Shown: one piece after another, positions 25,831 through 33,615 of the stretch
Layout of the letters: each line of letters begins with the position of its first letter
Position numbering within the stretch: position 1 is the stretch's first letter
Assembly (NCBI RefSeq): GCF_003751385.1
Contig: NZ_RJVA01000010.1
Coordinates: 496,001 to 560,000 of the forward strand
Direction of reading: 5' to 3'
Source of the DNA: Desulfosoma caldarium
Lineage (GTDB): Bacteria; Desulfobacterota; Syntrophobacteria; Syntrophobacterales; DSM-9756
DNA: 64,000 nucleotides
Notes under the pieces: generated by a model
Told to the model about the DNA's origin: nothing
The model's database searches: none
Seen by the model: the letters and a program-made list of their open reading frames with translations, nothing else
Position numbers and translations under genes: made by a program

Positions 25831-26835
25831 TTATTTGTCCTTGGTTGTGTTTCGGGGATGGATGAGCACGGTATGCACCGTGTAGCGATAGCCGCATTCT
25901 TCGGGTGCCGTCCCCGCCGCTCGGTTCTCCACGGCCGGCCGGCAAGATCCCGCAAGGTTCTTGTCTTTGGTCGGGCTTCGCAAAACCACGCTCAAGCGAA
26001 TCAGACGAATGCGGCGCGGCTCAAAAGGGCTTCGTTCGCATAAATTGGCACCGACACCTTCGTCGCTACAGCCTGCCTCTCCATACCAATGGCCGTCATC
26101 ATCCTGATAGGCCACCTGAAGATCCACCACATTTTCCGCGATGGGAAGGAGTGCTCCCTTAGATCTTCGGTCACTTCGACGCAACACGAAGGTCTCCTTG
26201 GCTCCCGAAGGATGGCAGGCCGTTCCACTATCCACGCAATAATATATGGCAGGGGTGACCAGCGTGCCCTTTAGGCTACTGGCCAGGGTCAAAGTGGTAT
26301 CGGTAACGTTATCTACCGATGCCGTCTTGTTGTCCAAGCCCGTCGCATCACTAATGATAAAGAAATCGGTTCCATTATCTGATGAAAAATCTGTCTCGTT
26401 ATCTCCGTTGATGTCCATGACTTCTTGGGCGTATGAAGACGGCTGCCATGGATCTTCAAGCTCCACCTTCGTCCCCGTAATGGAGCTCACTTTAAGGCAA
26501 CCGGGACATGGTGAAGCTTCAACAAGTCGATCGGCATGGATCAAGGGATCAATGAGATCCACGTCGTTGAGAAAAATCTCATCAGGCGAAGATGCACCCC
26601 CATCTCTTATAAGAAAGGCCATGTTCGGATCGGCGGCCCAACCGGCTTCCATGAGGTCCCTCTGAAGAACCCGAAGAACATCGATTGCATCTTGCATGAC
26701 TTCCTTTTCCGACCGATCGCGCACATAATTTCTGTGTTGTGATGAGAAAACCCCCGTGACCGCCGCCAAAACCAAAGCCGTCACAGCCAACGCCACCATG
26801 AGCTCCACCAGAGTCATGGCCCGGCTCCAGCCCAT
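25831..26835 (-). CDS. pilW: PilW-like minor pilin (set 2) with four D-N-x-T sequons
   Basis: About 334 residues from MGWSRAMTLVEL; a GTG at 26883 with GAGGGC upstream is an alternative with a more usual leader length. Helix: MTLVELMVALAVTALVLAAVTG, with Ala before Met as in the set 1 FimT. The PilW pattern DAIDVLRVLQRDLMEAGW follows. A central segment is remarkably rich in Asp, Asn and Thr and holds DNET, DNGT, DNKT and DNVT within about 45 residues; RNTT lies near the C-terminus. It is closely coupled to pilX downstream. Confidence 0.85.
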   Translation of the reverse strand: MGWSRAMTLVELMVALAVTALVLAAVTGVFSSQHRNYVRDRSEKEVMQDAIDVLRVLQRDLMEAGWAADPNMAFLIRDGGASSPDEIFLNDVDLIDPLIHADRLVEASPCPGCLKVSSITGTKVELEDPWQPSSYAQEVMDINGDNETDFSSDNGTDFFIISDATGLDNKTASVDNVTDTTLTLASSLKGTLVTPAIYYCVDSGTACHPSGAKETFVLRRSDRRSKGALLPIAENVVDLQVAYQDDDGHWYGEAGCSDEGVGANLCERSPFEPRRIRLIRLSVVLRSPTKDKNLAGSCRPAVENRAAGTAPEECGYRYTVHTVLIHPRNTTKDK

Positions 26836-26893
26836 GGCGTTACGCCGCCAATGAAAACTTTGCCGGCCGCAACGAATTTCCACACGCCCTCGA

Positions 26894-27319
26894 CTAAGGA
26901 ACCACAATCGTCTGAAGCACCACCTGACCTTGTCCACCTCTTTGCTCCGCCCACCGAACCGAAACGGTGACATTTCTCCTCCAGGCATGCGTCGGATCGG
27001 ACGTCACGCTTGTCGTCCTTGTATAGAGGATGTTGTCTCTCGTCACCGTCTCCGTGCCGTTTGGATCATACGTCTTGTCGTCGACGTCTATGGCTTGCCG
27101 ATAAGCCTCCAGCGCCTCATTGGCAAGAAGAAGCGCGGTGGCTTCCCTCTTGGACTTCATGTTCACATGTCGGGATGTCCAGTGGAATCCCCACAAGGAC
27201 ATGAGAGCAACACCTAAAACCATGAGGGACACTAGAACTTCCACCAAGGTAAAGCCCGAAGCCTCACCGCGGCTTTTCCCCATCCGTCGTCTTGTGCGCT
27301 CTCCAAACCTATTCCACAT
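26894..27319 (-). CDS. pilV: PilV-like minor pilin (set 2)
   Basis: About 141 residues. Several ATGs (27328, 27319, 27283) could be used; I take 27319, which overlaps the fimT stop and gives a 22-residue leader. Processing is at G before FTLVEVLVSLMVLGVALMSLWG, with Glu at +5. The ATALLLANEALEAYRQ pattern fits PilV. Sequons PNGT and RNVT are present. Confidence 0.82.
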   Translation of the reverse strand: MWNRFGERTRRRMGKSRGEASGFTLVEVLVSLMVLGVALMSLWGFHWTSRHVNMKSKREATALLLANEALEAYRQAIDVDDKTYDPNGTETVTRDNILYTRTTSVTSDPTHAWRRNVTVSVRWAEQRGGQGQVVLQTIVVP

Positions 27320-27839
27320 GTTCCACATGAACCCACCCCATGGCATTGATGGAAACCCTGGCCTGCGCTCCAGACGTTCCGATAAACGTCACCTCTCCAC
27401 CTTCTCCGTTTGCTAAACGACCGTCACTTCTAAACGCAAGGCAGGTGTCATTATTCGAATTTTTCGGCAACGAGCTCCCGAGGCTCAAGGATACCCTTGA
27501 GGACAGCTCCACAGTTCGAAGCCGAGGCTCGTTGGGCTCTTCCAGACAGTTTCCATCGCTTGGTTCCGTTTGGTTGTCGTCGCCGTCGTCATCACGAAAG
27601 AGGCGGTAACCCCGACCATCGGGCGAGAAAATTACAGAGTGCACCGCTCCCTTTTCGTAGGCGAGGGCTTTGGCTTCCTGAATCACCGTCTCCAACCGAC
27701 GGGCCGATGTGCGCACGTCTTCATAACTCGTGACGCCCGCCAATCCCCATCCCACGAACTTGAGAAGCAGCGCCACAATGGCCACCGTGACCATCAATTC
27801 CACCAAAGTGAACCCTGACCGATCGCCAAAGCCTTTCAT
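27309..27839 (-). CDS. fimT: FimT/GspH-like minor pilin (set 2)
   Basis: 176 residues from MKGFGDRSG, with AAGGGTG seven bases upstream. Processing site: G before FTLVELMVTVAIVALLLKFVG. The GspH/FimT body has VRTSARRLETVIQEAKALAYEKG and a C-terminal SGAQARVSINAMGWVHV strand pair. Two sequons (DNQT in an acidic loop, NNDT). It is the counterpart of 16798-17430, with a typical Gly at the cleavage site. Confidence 0.85.
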   Translation of the reverse strand: MKGFGDRSGFTLVELMVTVAIVALLLKFVGWGLAGVTSYEDVRTSARRLETVIQEAKALAYEKGAVHSVIFSPDGRGYRLFRDDDGDDNQTEPSDGNCLEEPNEPRLRTVELSSRVSLSLGSSLPKNSNNDTCLAFRSDGRLANGEGGEVTFIGTSGAQARVSINAMGWVHVEHVE

Positions 27840-27873
27840 TGCTGTGCACCCTTCACACGGACAAATCTGTTTT

Positions 27874-28617
27874 TTACGGCCTAGAAACCGAAATATCGAA
27901 ACGGTAGCGCGCGATGTTTCCCGCGGAATCCACTCCCTCAACCGTGACTTGGAAAACGTTGGCGCTCAGGTTCGAATCGGGCCGCCATCGAAGCGTCTTC
28001 GTCGCAGTGTCCAAAATCATGCCTTCAGGTGCCTCGACGAGTCGCAGGGCCACGGCATCCTTTTCGGGATCCTCCGTCTGCAAAACTGCCACATACTCTC
28101 CGTCATCCGTCGATTCCCTGGCGATGCCGATGATCGGCGGGGCGTTCTCGACGAAGACAGACGCAGAGAGGAGCTGGCGCTTTTCGCCCTGGCCTGGGAA
28201 CTCGGCAGTGGCCGTCACCCAGTCCCCATAATGAAGCGAACTTTGCAAAACTGTTCCGGTCTCTTCCTTATCTTGGCCGTTAACGTTCCAGTGAATAAGG
28301 ACATCGTTCTCGTCAGGGTTTGCCCCCTCCACTGTGACGAGGACCCGAAGCGTGTCCCCCGTGACAGGACGGGAGGGATCGAATTGGATCGACACAAGCC
28401 GTGCTTCTGGCGCGCCGGCCTGTTGCCGATCATTCAAGGTGCCTGGAGTGAGGCTCGTGGCCTGCGGAGCGTTCTTGTTCGTCCGGTGCGACGACTCATC
28501 AAGGCTTGTCTTGTGTTGGGGTTCTTTGTCACCCGAAAAGGAACACGAAAATATCCATGCCAGCCCGAGAAACCCTACACCGGCTATGATCAAGCTTTTG
28601 AGCTTCCGGCCCTTCAT
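27874..28617 (-). CDS. Predicted lipoprotein with Ig/cadherin-like fold, inside minor-pilin operon 2
   Basis: About 247 residues from MKGRKLKSLIIAG, with GAGG six bases upstream; it starts nine bases after the pilin stop. The signal ends at IFSC, a plausible but imperfect lipobox, after which a linker of ~45 residues leads to two beta-sandwich-like regions. The second has the Ig-like/He_PIG pattern (DAVALRLVEAPEGMILDTAT, LRWRPD, VEGVDSAGNIARYRFDI). There is no pilin helix. The place between pilE and fimT suggests a periplasmic or outer-membrane partner of the pilus, possibly a tip or secretin accessory (inference). Set 1 has no counterpart. Confidence 0.7.
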   Translation of the reverse strand: MKGRKLKSLIIAGVGFLGLAWIFSCSFSGDKEPQHKTSLDESSHRTNKNAPQATSLTPGTLNDRQQAGAPEARLVSIQFDPSRPVTGDTLRVLVTVEGANPDENDVLIHWNVNGQDKEETGTVLQSSLHYGDWVTATAEFPGQGEKRQLLSASVFVENAPPIIGIARESTDDGEYVAVLQTEDPEKDAVALRLVEAPEGMILDTATKTLRWRPDSNLSANVFQVTVEGVDSAGNIARYRFDISVSRP

Positions 28618-28625
28618 GGATCGCC

Positions 28626-29156
28626 TCAATCAAAGATCCACTTGAAAACGGAAAAGGATATGGCCTCTGGATGCAGCACTTGAGGCGTCGCATCCGGTGT
28701 GGCTGCGGTGACGGAAAGTTGGATTATATCCGTGGGAGCATACGCGTAGACCTTCTTGGATGCTTTCGCCCGGAAAGTGCTTCCTCCCGCATTCTCCACC
28801 TTGACCTTGTAGCCGCTGGCCGTGAGGTGTGACGTCCCGGCCGAGCAGTCGTTTCCAAAAGAGGGCAGACAGCTGATGGTTCCGGCGTAGCGACCGTGAT
28901 CGTCCCAGAAAATTTCCTGGTCCATCTTGACATTCATCAACGCCATAATGGCTTCGCTTTGCCGAGCACGATTGACGTAGTTCACGTACGCGGGCACCGC
29001 CACAGCCCCCAGAATGGCCAAAATGGCCACCGTCACCATGAGTTCCACCAGCGTAAAGCCTTCAAGCCCCTTCTTCGTGCCGGAGGCAAAGGCCAGAAAC
29101 CTCGAATTCAAAAGAAGCCGGGTCATTCCATGGCGCTTATTTCGATGACTCGTCAC
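28626..29156 (-). CDS. pilE: PilE-like type IV pilin, first gene of minor-pilin operon 2
   Basis: 176 residues; AGGAG lies about 12 bases before the ATG at 29156. The leader is long (33 residues), ending at G before FTLVELMVTVAILAILGAVAVP. An ATG at 29126 would shorten it. The body has EAIMALMNVKMDQEIFWDDHGRYAGT, a disulfide-sized cysteine pair (ISCLPSFGNDC), and ends with ISFSVFKWIFD, parallel to the set 1 pilin. No sequon is present. Confidence 0.87.
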   Translation of the reverse strand: MTSHRNKRHGMTRLLLNSRFLAFASGTKKGLEGFTLVELMVTVAILAILGAVAVPAYVNYVNRARQSEAIMALMNVKMDQEIFWDDHGRYAGTISCLPSFGNDCSAGTSHLTASGYKVKVENAGGSTFRAKASKKVYAYAPTDIIQLSVTAATPDATPQVLHPEAISFSVFKWIFD

Positions 29157-29365
29157 TGCCTGCTCCTGTCATTCCGTCCCTCTTCGGGCGGACGTCCTCG
29201 GGGTGCCTCCATGCCGACGGTGGCCCAACGGAGCGCCGATCTCCTCCATCTCGTAATTCGGCACAAACCGAAAAATTCTTTAGCGAAATGCTCAAATCAA
29301 AATGACCAGAAAAAGCTCAAGGAACCGGCCCGGGTAGAGATGAGGTCACGGATCAGAAAAAACCT

Positions 29366-31765
29366 TTATGGACGAGCCCCCATATTCACCTCCAAAGCCG
29401 CATGACGTACGGGAGCTTTTGGCAAAGATATGGCCATGATCTGTGTCCGAAGCTGCGCCATGAGGTGCTCCAGAACCTGCCGCTTGGGATAGCCGGGGTA
29501 AAGCTCCAGGGTCTGCTGAAACGCAGCCAGGCTGTTTTCCAAATTTCCCGCCTTCTGTTCAAAAAAGCCGAGGGCGATCCACGCCTTGGCTGACATGGGG
29601 TCCATCTCCACAGCTTGGCGCGCTTTGGCCACCGCCTCTTGCACACGCCCCGCCTCAAAGGCATACCAGCCTTGTAAGAGGGGCACATCCGGATTGTACG
29701 GGCGGCACATCGCCGCCACATGAAGAAGCTTTAAACCAATCGTTTCAAAGCCCTTGAAAAAATTCTGCTTCTGCAGCCAATAGGCAAGGCCTGTGGCCAT
29801 ATCGGCAAATGCCGTTGGACGCCATAGATACTTCCGGTATCCCCAGCGAGCCGCCTGGGTTCGATTCCGGTCCTCGGCCAAGGCGATGCGCCGCTGCACC
29901 TCTTGGGCAACAGGGCTTGAGGGATCGAGCCCCGCGAAGATTTGTGCACCATCCCAATCGCGCATCTCATAAAGTTTACGGGCAAGCCATGCCGCAGGCT
30001 CAATATCGCCAGGATCGACCATGCCATCCCCGTCAATGTCGACTTGCCTTTCGGCCACGTCCCGAAGCAGTCGATGCATGGACGAATAGATCATGGCCGC
30101 ATCGGTTCGTAGCCTCGGAAATTCGGCCATCACCTCAAGGGCTCTTTGCAATGAGCTAAAGGCTTCTCCATATTTTCCAGCTTTCCTTTGCAATTCGGCC
30201 ATGATGAAAAGAAAATTGGGCAACGCCGAAGCATCAAAAGCTTTTGGCGTCATGGCTAGAAGCCTCTCGCCCTCCTCCAACGCTTTCGCCTCATCCCCAA
30301 GGTGCACGTAAGCGAGCACAATGGCCGTTGAGGCCACGATGTGCTCCTCAAAATGGTCCCTTCCTAGTTCAACGGCTCGACGTGCCGCCTCTATGGCTTC
30401 CGCATATCGACCCGATCGGTTCAAAGCATAAGCCAAATTGGCATGGGCCCGCGGGTGATGGGGTGCCTTGCGAACCGCATCCGCATTGATATTGATGGCG
30501 CTCTCCCAGTCTTCGTTTCTTATAAACGTTATCAACGTCAGCACCGAGCACACCACCGCGACGGCGCTCCACGCCATCTTCCTGCGCTCTTGGACCGTCC
30601 ATCTCAGACCACATTTTGAGCAGAGTCGTCTTAGGGCTTCAAAGGCGGCAAGAATCAGCCCGACGGACGGCAGATACATGCGGTGATCAAACATCAGCTC
30701 CAAAGGGACCACCGTCGATTCAATCACGAGATTCAAGAAAAACCACAGGATTCCAAAGCCTATGAGAGGCTGCCTCGGTAATGCCCAAACCGCCCACGTT
30801 AAAAGCCCGCCGATGGTGGCAATGCTCAATGCCGTGGTGGGCGGCGTGAAAAACGAACGGGAAAGCTCCACGTCATGCTCAAGAGATAAAGCTCCTGGAT
30901 GAGGAACAAGAATCGCAAAAAGGTAGCGCATGACAACCCGAGCTTCCGTCAGCACCCGTTCTTTCATGGTAAAGTGGCGTATCGCATAACCTTTAGCACA
31001 GTAGTCAAGCAGCGAATGGGCCACAAAAAACAAGATCGCCCCAATAAACAAAATCCCCAAAAGGCCCCATGGTTTCCTAAGGCCTTGCCAAAGGCGCGCG
31101 GGGAATTTCTGCCACCACTCCGGCCGGAAAAAGGCAACCTCCACCAGGGCGACAACAACCGGTAGCATGGCCGAATTTTCTTTGGACAGAAGGGCCCCCA
31201 ACGAAAAAAGCGCCGCCATAGCCCACCATAGAACGGCTCTAGCTCGACGGTGATCCAACCGTAAACGCCCCTCCACATAAGCCGCCACCGCCGCCATGAA
31301 AAAGAGAGCCTGCAGGGACGCCATTCTCTGCACCAGATAGGTTACGGCACCGGTCTGCACAGGATTAAGTGCCCAAAGGGCCGCTACGGCGGCGGCAACG
31401 AAAAACTTGCCTTCGCGCTCCACAATGGCCAAACGAGGCGTGCTCATCAGGCACCAAAGCATCCACAAGCACGTAAGCCAACACAGCACATGGATAACGT
31501 TGTTCGTCACATGGTAGGCCACGACGCTTCCCTGACCCCACCAATAATCGAAGGCAAATGTGACCATGGGTAGGAAACGGAAGGTGCCAAACTGCGTTTT
31601 TTTTAATTGATTAAAGCTCTCGTGATTAAATTCCTGGACGTGGGTCACAGGGTTTCTCACGAAGGAGTGCATATCGTCTAAGACGAAAGGAGATCGATAT
31701 GTATGTGAATAGGCGGTAACTATAAGGAAAAAAGAGATTAATAATACACCGAGATAACTTTTCAT
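29366..31765 (-). CDS. TMTC-like GT-C membrane glycosyltransferase with C-terminal TPRs, downstream of pilA
   Basis: About 799 residues from MKSYLGVLLISFF. The N-terminal ~430 residues have roughly ten membrane segments and the family pattern: SPFVLDDMHSFVRNP (double Asp of the first outer loop, the likely catalytic site), FRFLPMVTF, LSKENSAMLP, and FDHRMYLPSVGL. Related proteins (TMTC/PMT-like) use lipid-linked sugars to modify exported proteins on Ser/Thr. The C-terminal half has TPR units (RAHANLAYALNRSGRYAEAIEAARRA and others) and one EF-hand-like loop (DIDGDGMVDPGD). It follows pilA, separated by a strong hairpin, an arrangement seen for pilin glycosyltransferases such as TfpO/PilO. Pilin modification is inferred. 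Start chosen by the first membrane segment. Confidence 0.78.
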   Translation of the reverse strand: MKSYLGVLLISFFLIVTAYSHTYRSPFVLDDMHSFVRNPVTHVQEFNHESFNQLKKTQFGTFRFLPMVTFAFDYWWGQGSVVAYHVTNNVIHVLCWLTCLWMLWCLMSTPRLAIVEREGKFFVAAAVAALWALNPVQTGAVTYLVQRMASLQALFFMAAVAAYVEGRLRLDHRRARAVLWWAMAALFSLGALLSKENSAMLPVVVALVEVAFFRPEWWQKFPARLWQGLRKPWGLLGILFIGAILFFVAHSLLDYCAKGYAIRHFTMKERVLTEARVVMRYLFAILVPHPGALSLEHDVELSRSFFTPPTTALSIATIGGLLTWAVWALPRQPLIGFGILWFFLNLVIESTVVPLELMFDHRMYLPSVGLILAAFEALRRLCSKCGLRWTVQERRKMAWSAVAVVCSVLTLITFIRNEDWESAININADAVRKAPHHPRAHANLAYALNRSGRYAEAIEAARRAVELGRDHFEEHIVASTAIVLAYVHLGDEAKALEEGERLLAMTPKAFDASALPNFLFIMAELQRKAGKYGEAFSSLQRALEVMAEFPRLRTDAAMIYSSMHRLLRDVAERQVDIDGDGMVDPGDIEPAAWLARKLYEMRDWDGAQIFAGLDPSSPVAQEVQRRIALAEDRNRTQAARWGYRKYLWRPTAFADMATGLAYWLQKQNFFKGFETIGLKLLHVAAMCRPYNPDVPLLQGWYAFEAGRVQEAVAKARQAVEMDPMSAKAWIALGFFEQKAGNLENSLAAFQQTLELYPGYPKRQVLEHLMAQLRTQIMAISLPKAPVRHAALEVNMGARP

Positions 31766-31850
31766 GCTTAATAAGGACCCAACTTTATACTTATGCTGGA
31801 TCCCTGAGCTATCCTGATAATGGGTTCGCCGTGAGCACATAGGACACCCG

Positions 31851-31885
31851 TGAGCGAGGAGCCCAGAAAAAAGGGTCCTCGCTCA
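31851..31885 (-). terminator. Strong hairpin after pilA
   Basis: TGAGCGAGGA (31851-31860) and its exact complement (31876-31885) form a ten-base stem, extended by a CCC/GGG pair, eleven bases beyond the pilA stop. A T run lies in the loop but none follows the stem on the minus strand. It probably limits readthrough into the glycosyltransferase gene or protects the pilA mRNA 3' end. Confidence 0.6.
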
Positions 31886-31895
31886 AGCATTCATT

Positions 31896-32345
31896 CTATT
31901 CGGCCAGTCCAAGCTCTTTGGCGAGACCGCCCTCAAACTTCCATCGCAGTTTGCCACCCTCTTCTTGGGCTACAATGTTAAACGTCTTGGGACTCAAGCC
32001 CTTTAGCGGTGCACACGTGCCGGCGGTGGCGTCGTTTACAATACCGATAGCCAGATTATTCAAGTCACTCCCTGCGGGCACAACCGTAAAGCACGTCGTA
32101 TCGGCGTCCATTTGCATATCCTCAAGATCGCTATCGGTGGGAAATTTTTGCTGCACACTGTAATAGGTGCTGATGCTGGTTTCGATGGCGTGAACGCCGG
32201 GAATGACAAGGCTCGTGAGCCGCGCTTTCTTGACATACCTTTGATAAAAGGGGACGGCCACGGCGGCCAGGATACCGATAATGGCCACCACAATCATGAG
32301 TTCCACCAGGGTAAAGCCTTTGCTTTCCTTCATTTTGATCAACAT
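31896..32345 (-). CDS. pilA: Major type IV pilin PilA
   Basis: 149 residues with an excellent site (AAGGAGGAAAAAC) before the ATG. The leader is ten residues ([10 protein letters not shown]), cleaved before [22 protein letters not shown] with Glu at +5. The body has a C-terminal cysteine pair (near TTCFTV and AGTCAPL) as a D-region loop, and ends [16 protein letters not shown]. The length and short leader contrast with the minor pilins and mark it as the major subunit. No N-x-S/T sequon is present. Transcription is probably from the sigma-54 promoter at 32528-32543. Confidence 0.93.
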   Translation of the reverse strand: MLIKMKESKGFTLVELMIVVAIIGILAAVAVPFYQRYVKKARLTSLVIPGVHAIETSISTYYSVQQKFPTDSDLEDMQMDADTTCFTVVPAGSDLNNLAIGIVNDATAGTCAPLKGLSPKTFNIVAQEEGGKLRWKFEGGLAKELGLAE

Positions 32346-32527
32346 GTTTTTCCTCCTTTTTGTGACCTTAGCGCTTTAGCACTTGTGGACCCGACTTCAA
32401 CGGTCGAGCTCGGGTTTCTTCTCACGGCCTAATCCCCCGCCGCTCCGTGCGTCTTTCCCTCCTTTCTTCGGCATTCTTGGGGATGAACCATTCCTTATGG
32501 TCATCGGAAACCCGTGCCCCAAACTTG

Positions 32528-32543
32528 AGCAATCCCTGTGCCA
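32528..32543 (-). promoter_or_regulatory. Sigma-54 promoter of pilA
   Basis: On the minus strand the sequence is TGGCACAGGGATTGCT, an excellent match to the -24/-12 consensus (TGGCAC, five bases, TTGC). It lies about 185 bases before the pilA ATG, giving a leader of roughly 170 bases. PilS/PilR-type systems activate such promoters; pilS is at 39560-41485. Confidence 0.82.
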
Positions 32544-32627
32544 CGGCTTGGAAAAAATTTTTACGTGTGGGACATCAAGGGCTTAAGCGCACGTGGGCTC
32601 CCTCACCAGAATTGGGGGTCCCTCGAG

Positions 32628-32667
32628 AAGTGACAAAAATTGTCACTTGCAAGACAGAGTTTGTCAC
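32628..32667. promoter_or_regulatory. Palindromic TGTCAC repeats, candidate PilR enhancer site
   Basis: AAGTGACAA and TTGTCACTT (32628-32648) form a palindrome with a three-base centre, followed by GACAGAG and TTGTCACG to 32667. PilR sites are built from repeated TGTC/GACA boxes. The spacing of about 90-130 bases upstream of the sigma-54 -24 box is normal for an enhancer-binding protein. Confidence 0.6.
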
Positions 32668-32841
32668 GATTCAAGAATTGGCTACGAGGTGCCGATATAG
32701 ATGACGACGTGACCTTTTTGTTGAATCGTGAAGGATTTGATGTCATTAAAGAAAGGGGCAATGCGAAAGCAAAGGACACAAGGTTCGCGCTTTTCCGGGC
32801 TTGGCCTCAAAGGGCGCGCCGATTTTGGAGGGAGGCTGGAT

Positions 32842-33453
32842 ATGGTGACGAAGTCGATGCCTGCGGTTTTGTTCTTTCTGGTTTTTTTTGCCTTGGGCTC
32901 GGCGGCCGCGGCCTCGACAGACAGATCCTTGAAGCCGCCTTTGCCGAAGGAATCCGCGGCGGGCACACCTTCTGAGCTTTCAGCAGAGGCCGAAATCAGC
33001 CCCGAACAGGCCATCATGCTTCGCCGCGAAATGCTTTCGGCCGTGCAGAGTGATGCGTTTCGTTATCGGCCCCTAGGCCTTGTGGACCCTTTCGTTCCCT
33101 TCATCAAGCCGGAAACCACCGTCACCGAAACGTATCCCGAAACAGAAAAAGAACCATCACCTGTTTTCAAGGCAGGGTTCCCTCTGACCCCGTTGCAGAA
33201 AATGAGCTTGGGCGAAATCGAGCGAGGACTTAAGGCGATTCTTTGGGGGGAGATGGGATCCCGAGCCCTCATCGAAGACGCCGCCGGTAAGGGCTACATC
33301 GTGCGCGAAGGAACCCCCGTCACCCCCGACGGCCTCGTGGAACGCATTCATAAGGACGCTGTGGTCATCCGCCAATACGTGTGGAACGCCAAGAAAAAGC
33401 AGTGGGTGTCGGATTTTGTCACGGTGCAGCTCAAAAAAGAACAAGACAAGTGA
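32842..33453 (+). CDS. pilP: PilP-family type IV pilus assembly protein
   Basis: 203 residues from MVTKSMPAVLFF, with GGAGGGAGG upstream. An N-terminal membrane/signal segment ends near SAAAAS. The PilP domain follows: YRPLGLVDPFVPF, LTPLQKMSLGEIERGLKAIL, RALIEDAAGKGYIVREGTPV and DAVVIRQYVWNAKKKQW. PilP links the inner-membrane PilMNO complex to the PilQ secretin. The usual neighbours pilM, pilN, pilO and pilQ are not next to it. No lipobox cysteine is visible, unlike classical lipoprotein PilP. Confidence 0.8.
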   Translation: MVTKSMPAVLFFLVFFALGSAAAASTDRSLKPPLPKESAAGTPSELSAEAEISPEQAIMLRREMLSAVQSDAFRYRPLGLVDPFVPFIKPETTVTETYPETEKEPSPVFKAGFPLTPLQKMSLGEIERGLKAILWGEMGSRALIEDAAGKGYIVREGTPVTPDGLVERIHKDAVVIRQYVWNAKKKQWVSDFVTVQLKKEQDK

Positions 33454-33615
33454 TGGTTCAAGGGCACGGTCATGCACCTCCCAACTTGTCCGTGAACAGC
33501 CAGGGCGGCACCCCGGGCAAGAATGGTGACCCAACCCCAAGGAGACCAGCCTCCAGGCGTGGAGGGGGTGACCGTGTGAAAGGGCCGCCATGACAAGCGC
33601 CGCGTGTTAAAAGCT

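Larger units (their letters stand above)
32346..32841. other. Divergent regulatory region between pilA and pilP
   Basis: About 500 bases without a convincing gene. It holds the sigma-54 promoter for pilA and a palindromic region upstream of it (see separate entries), and must also hold the pilP promoter, which I could not pin down. Confidence 0.6.
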
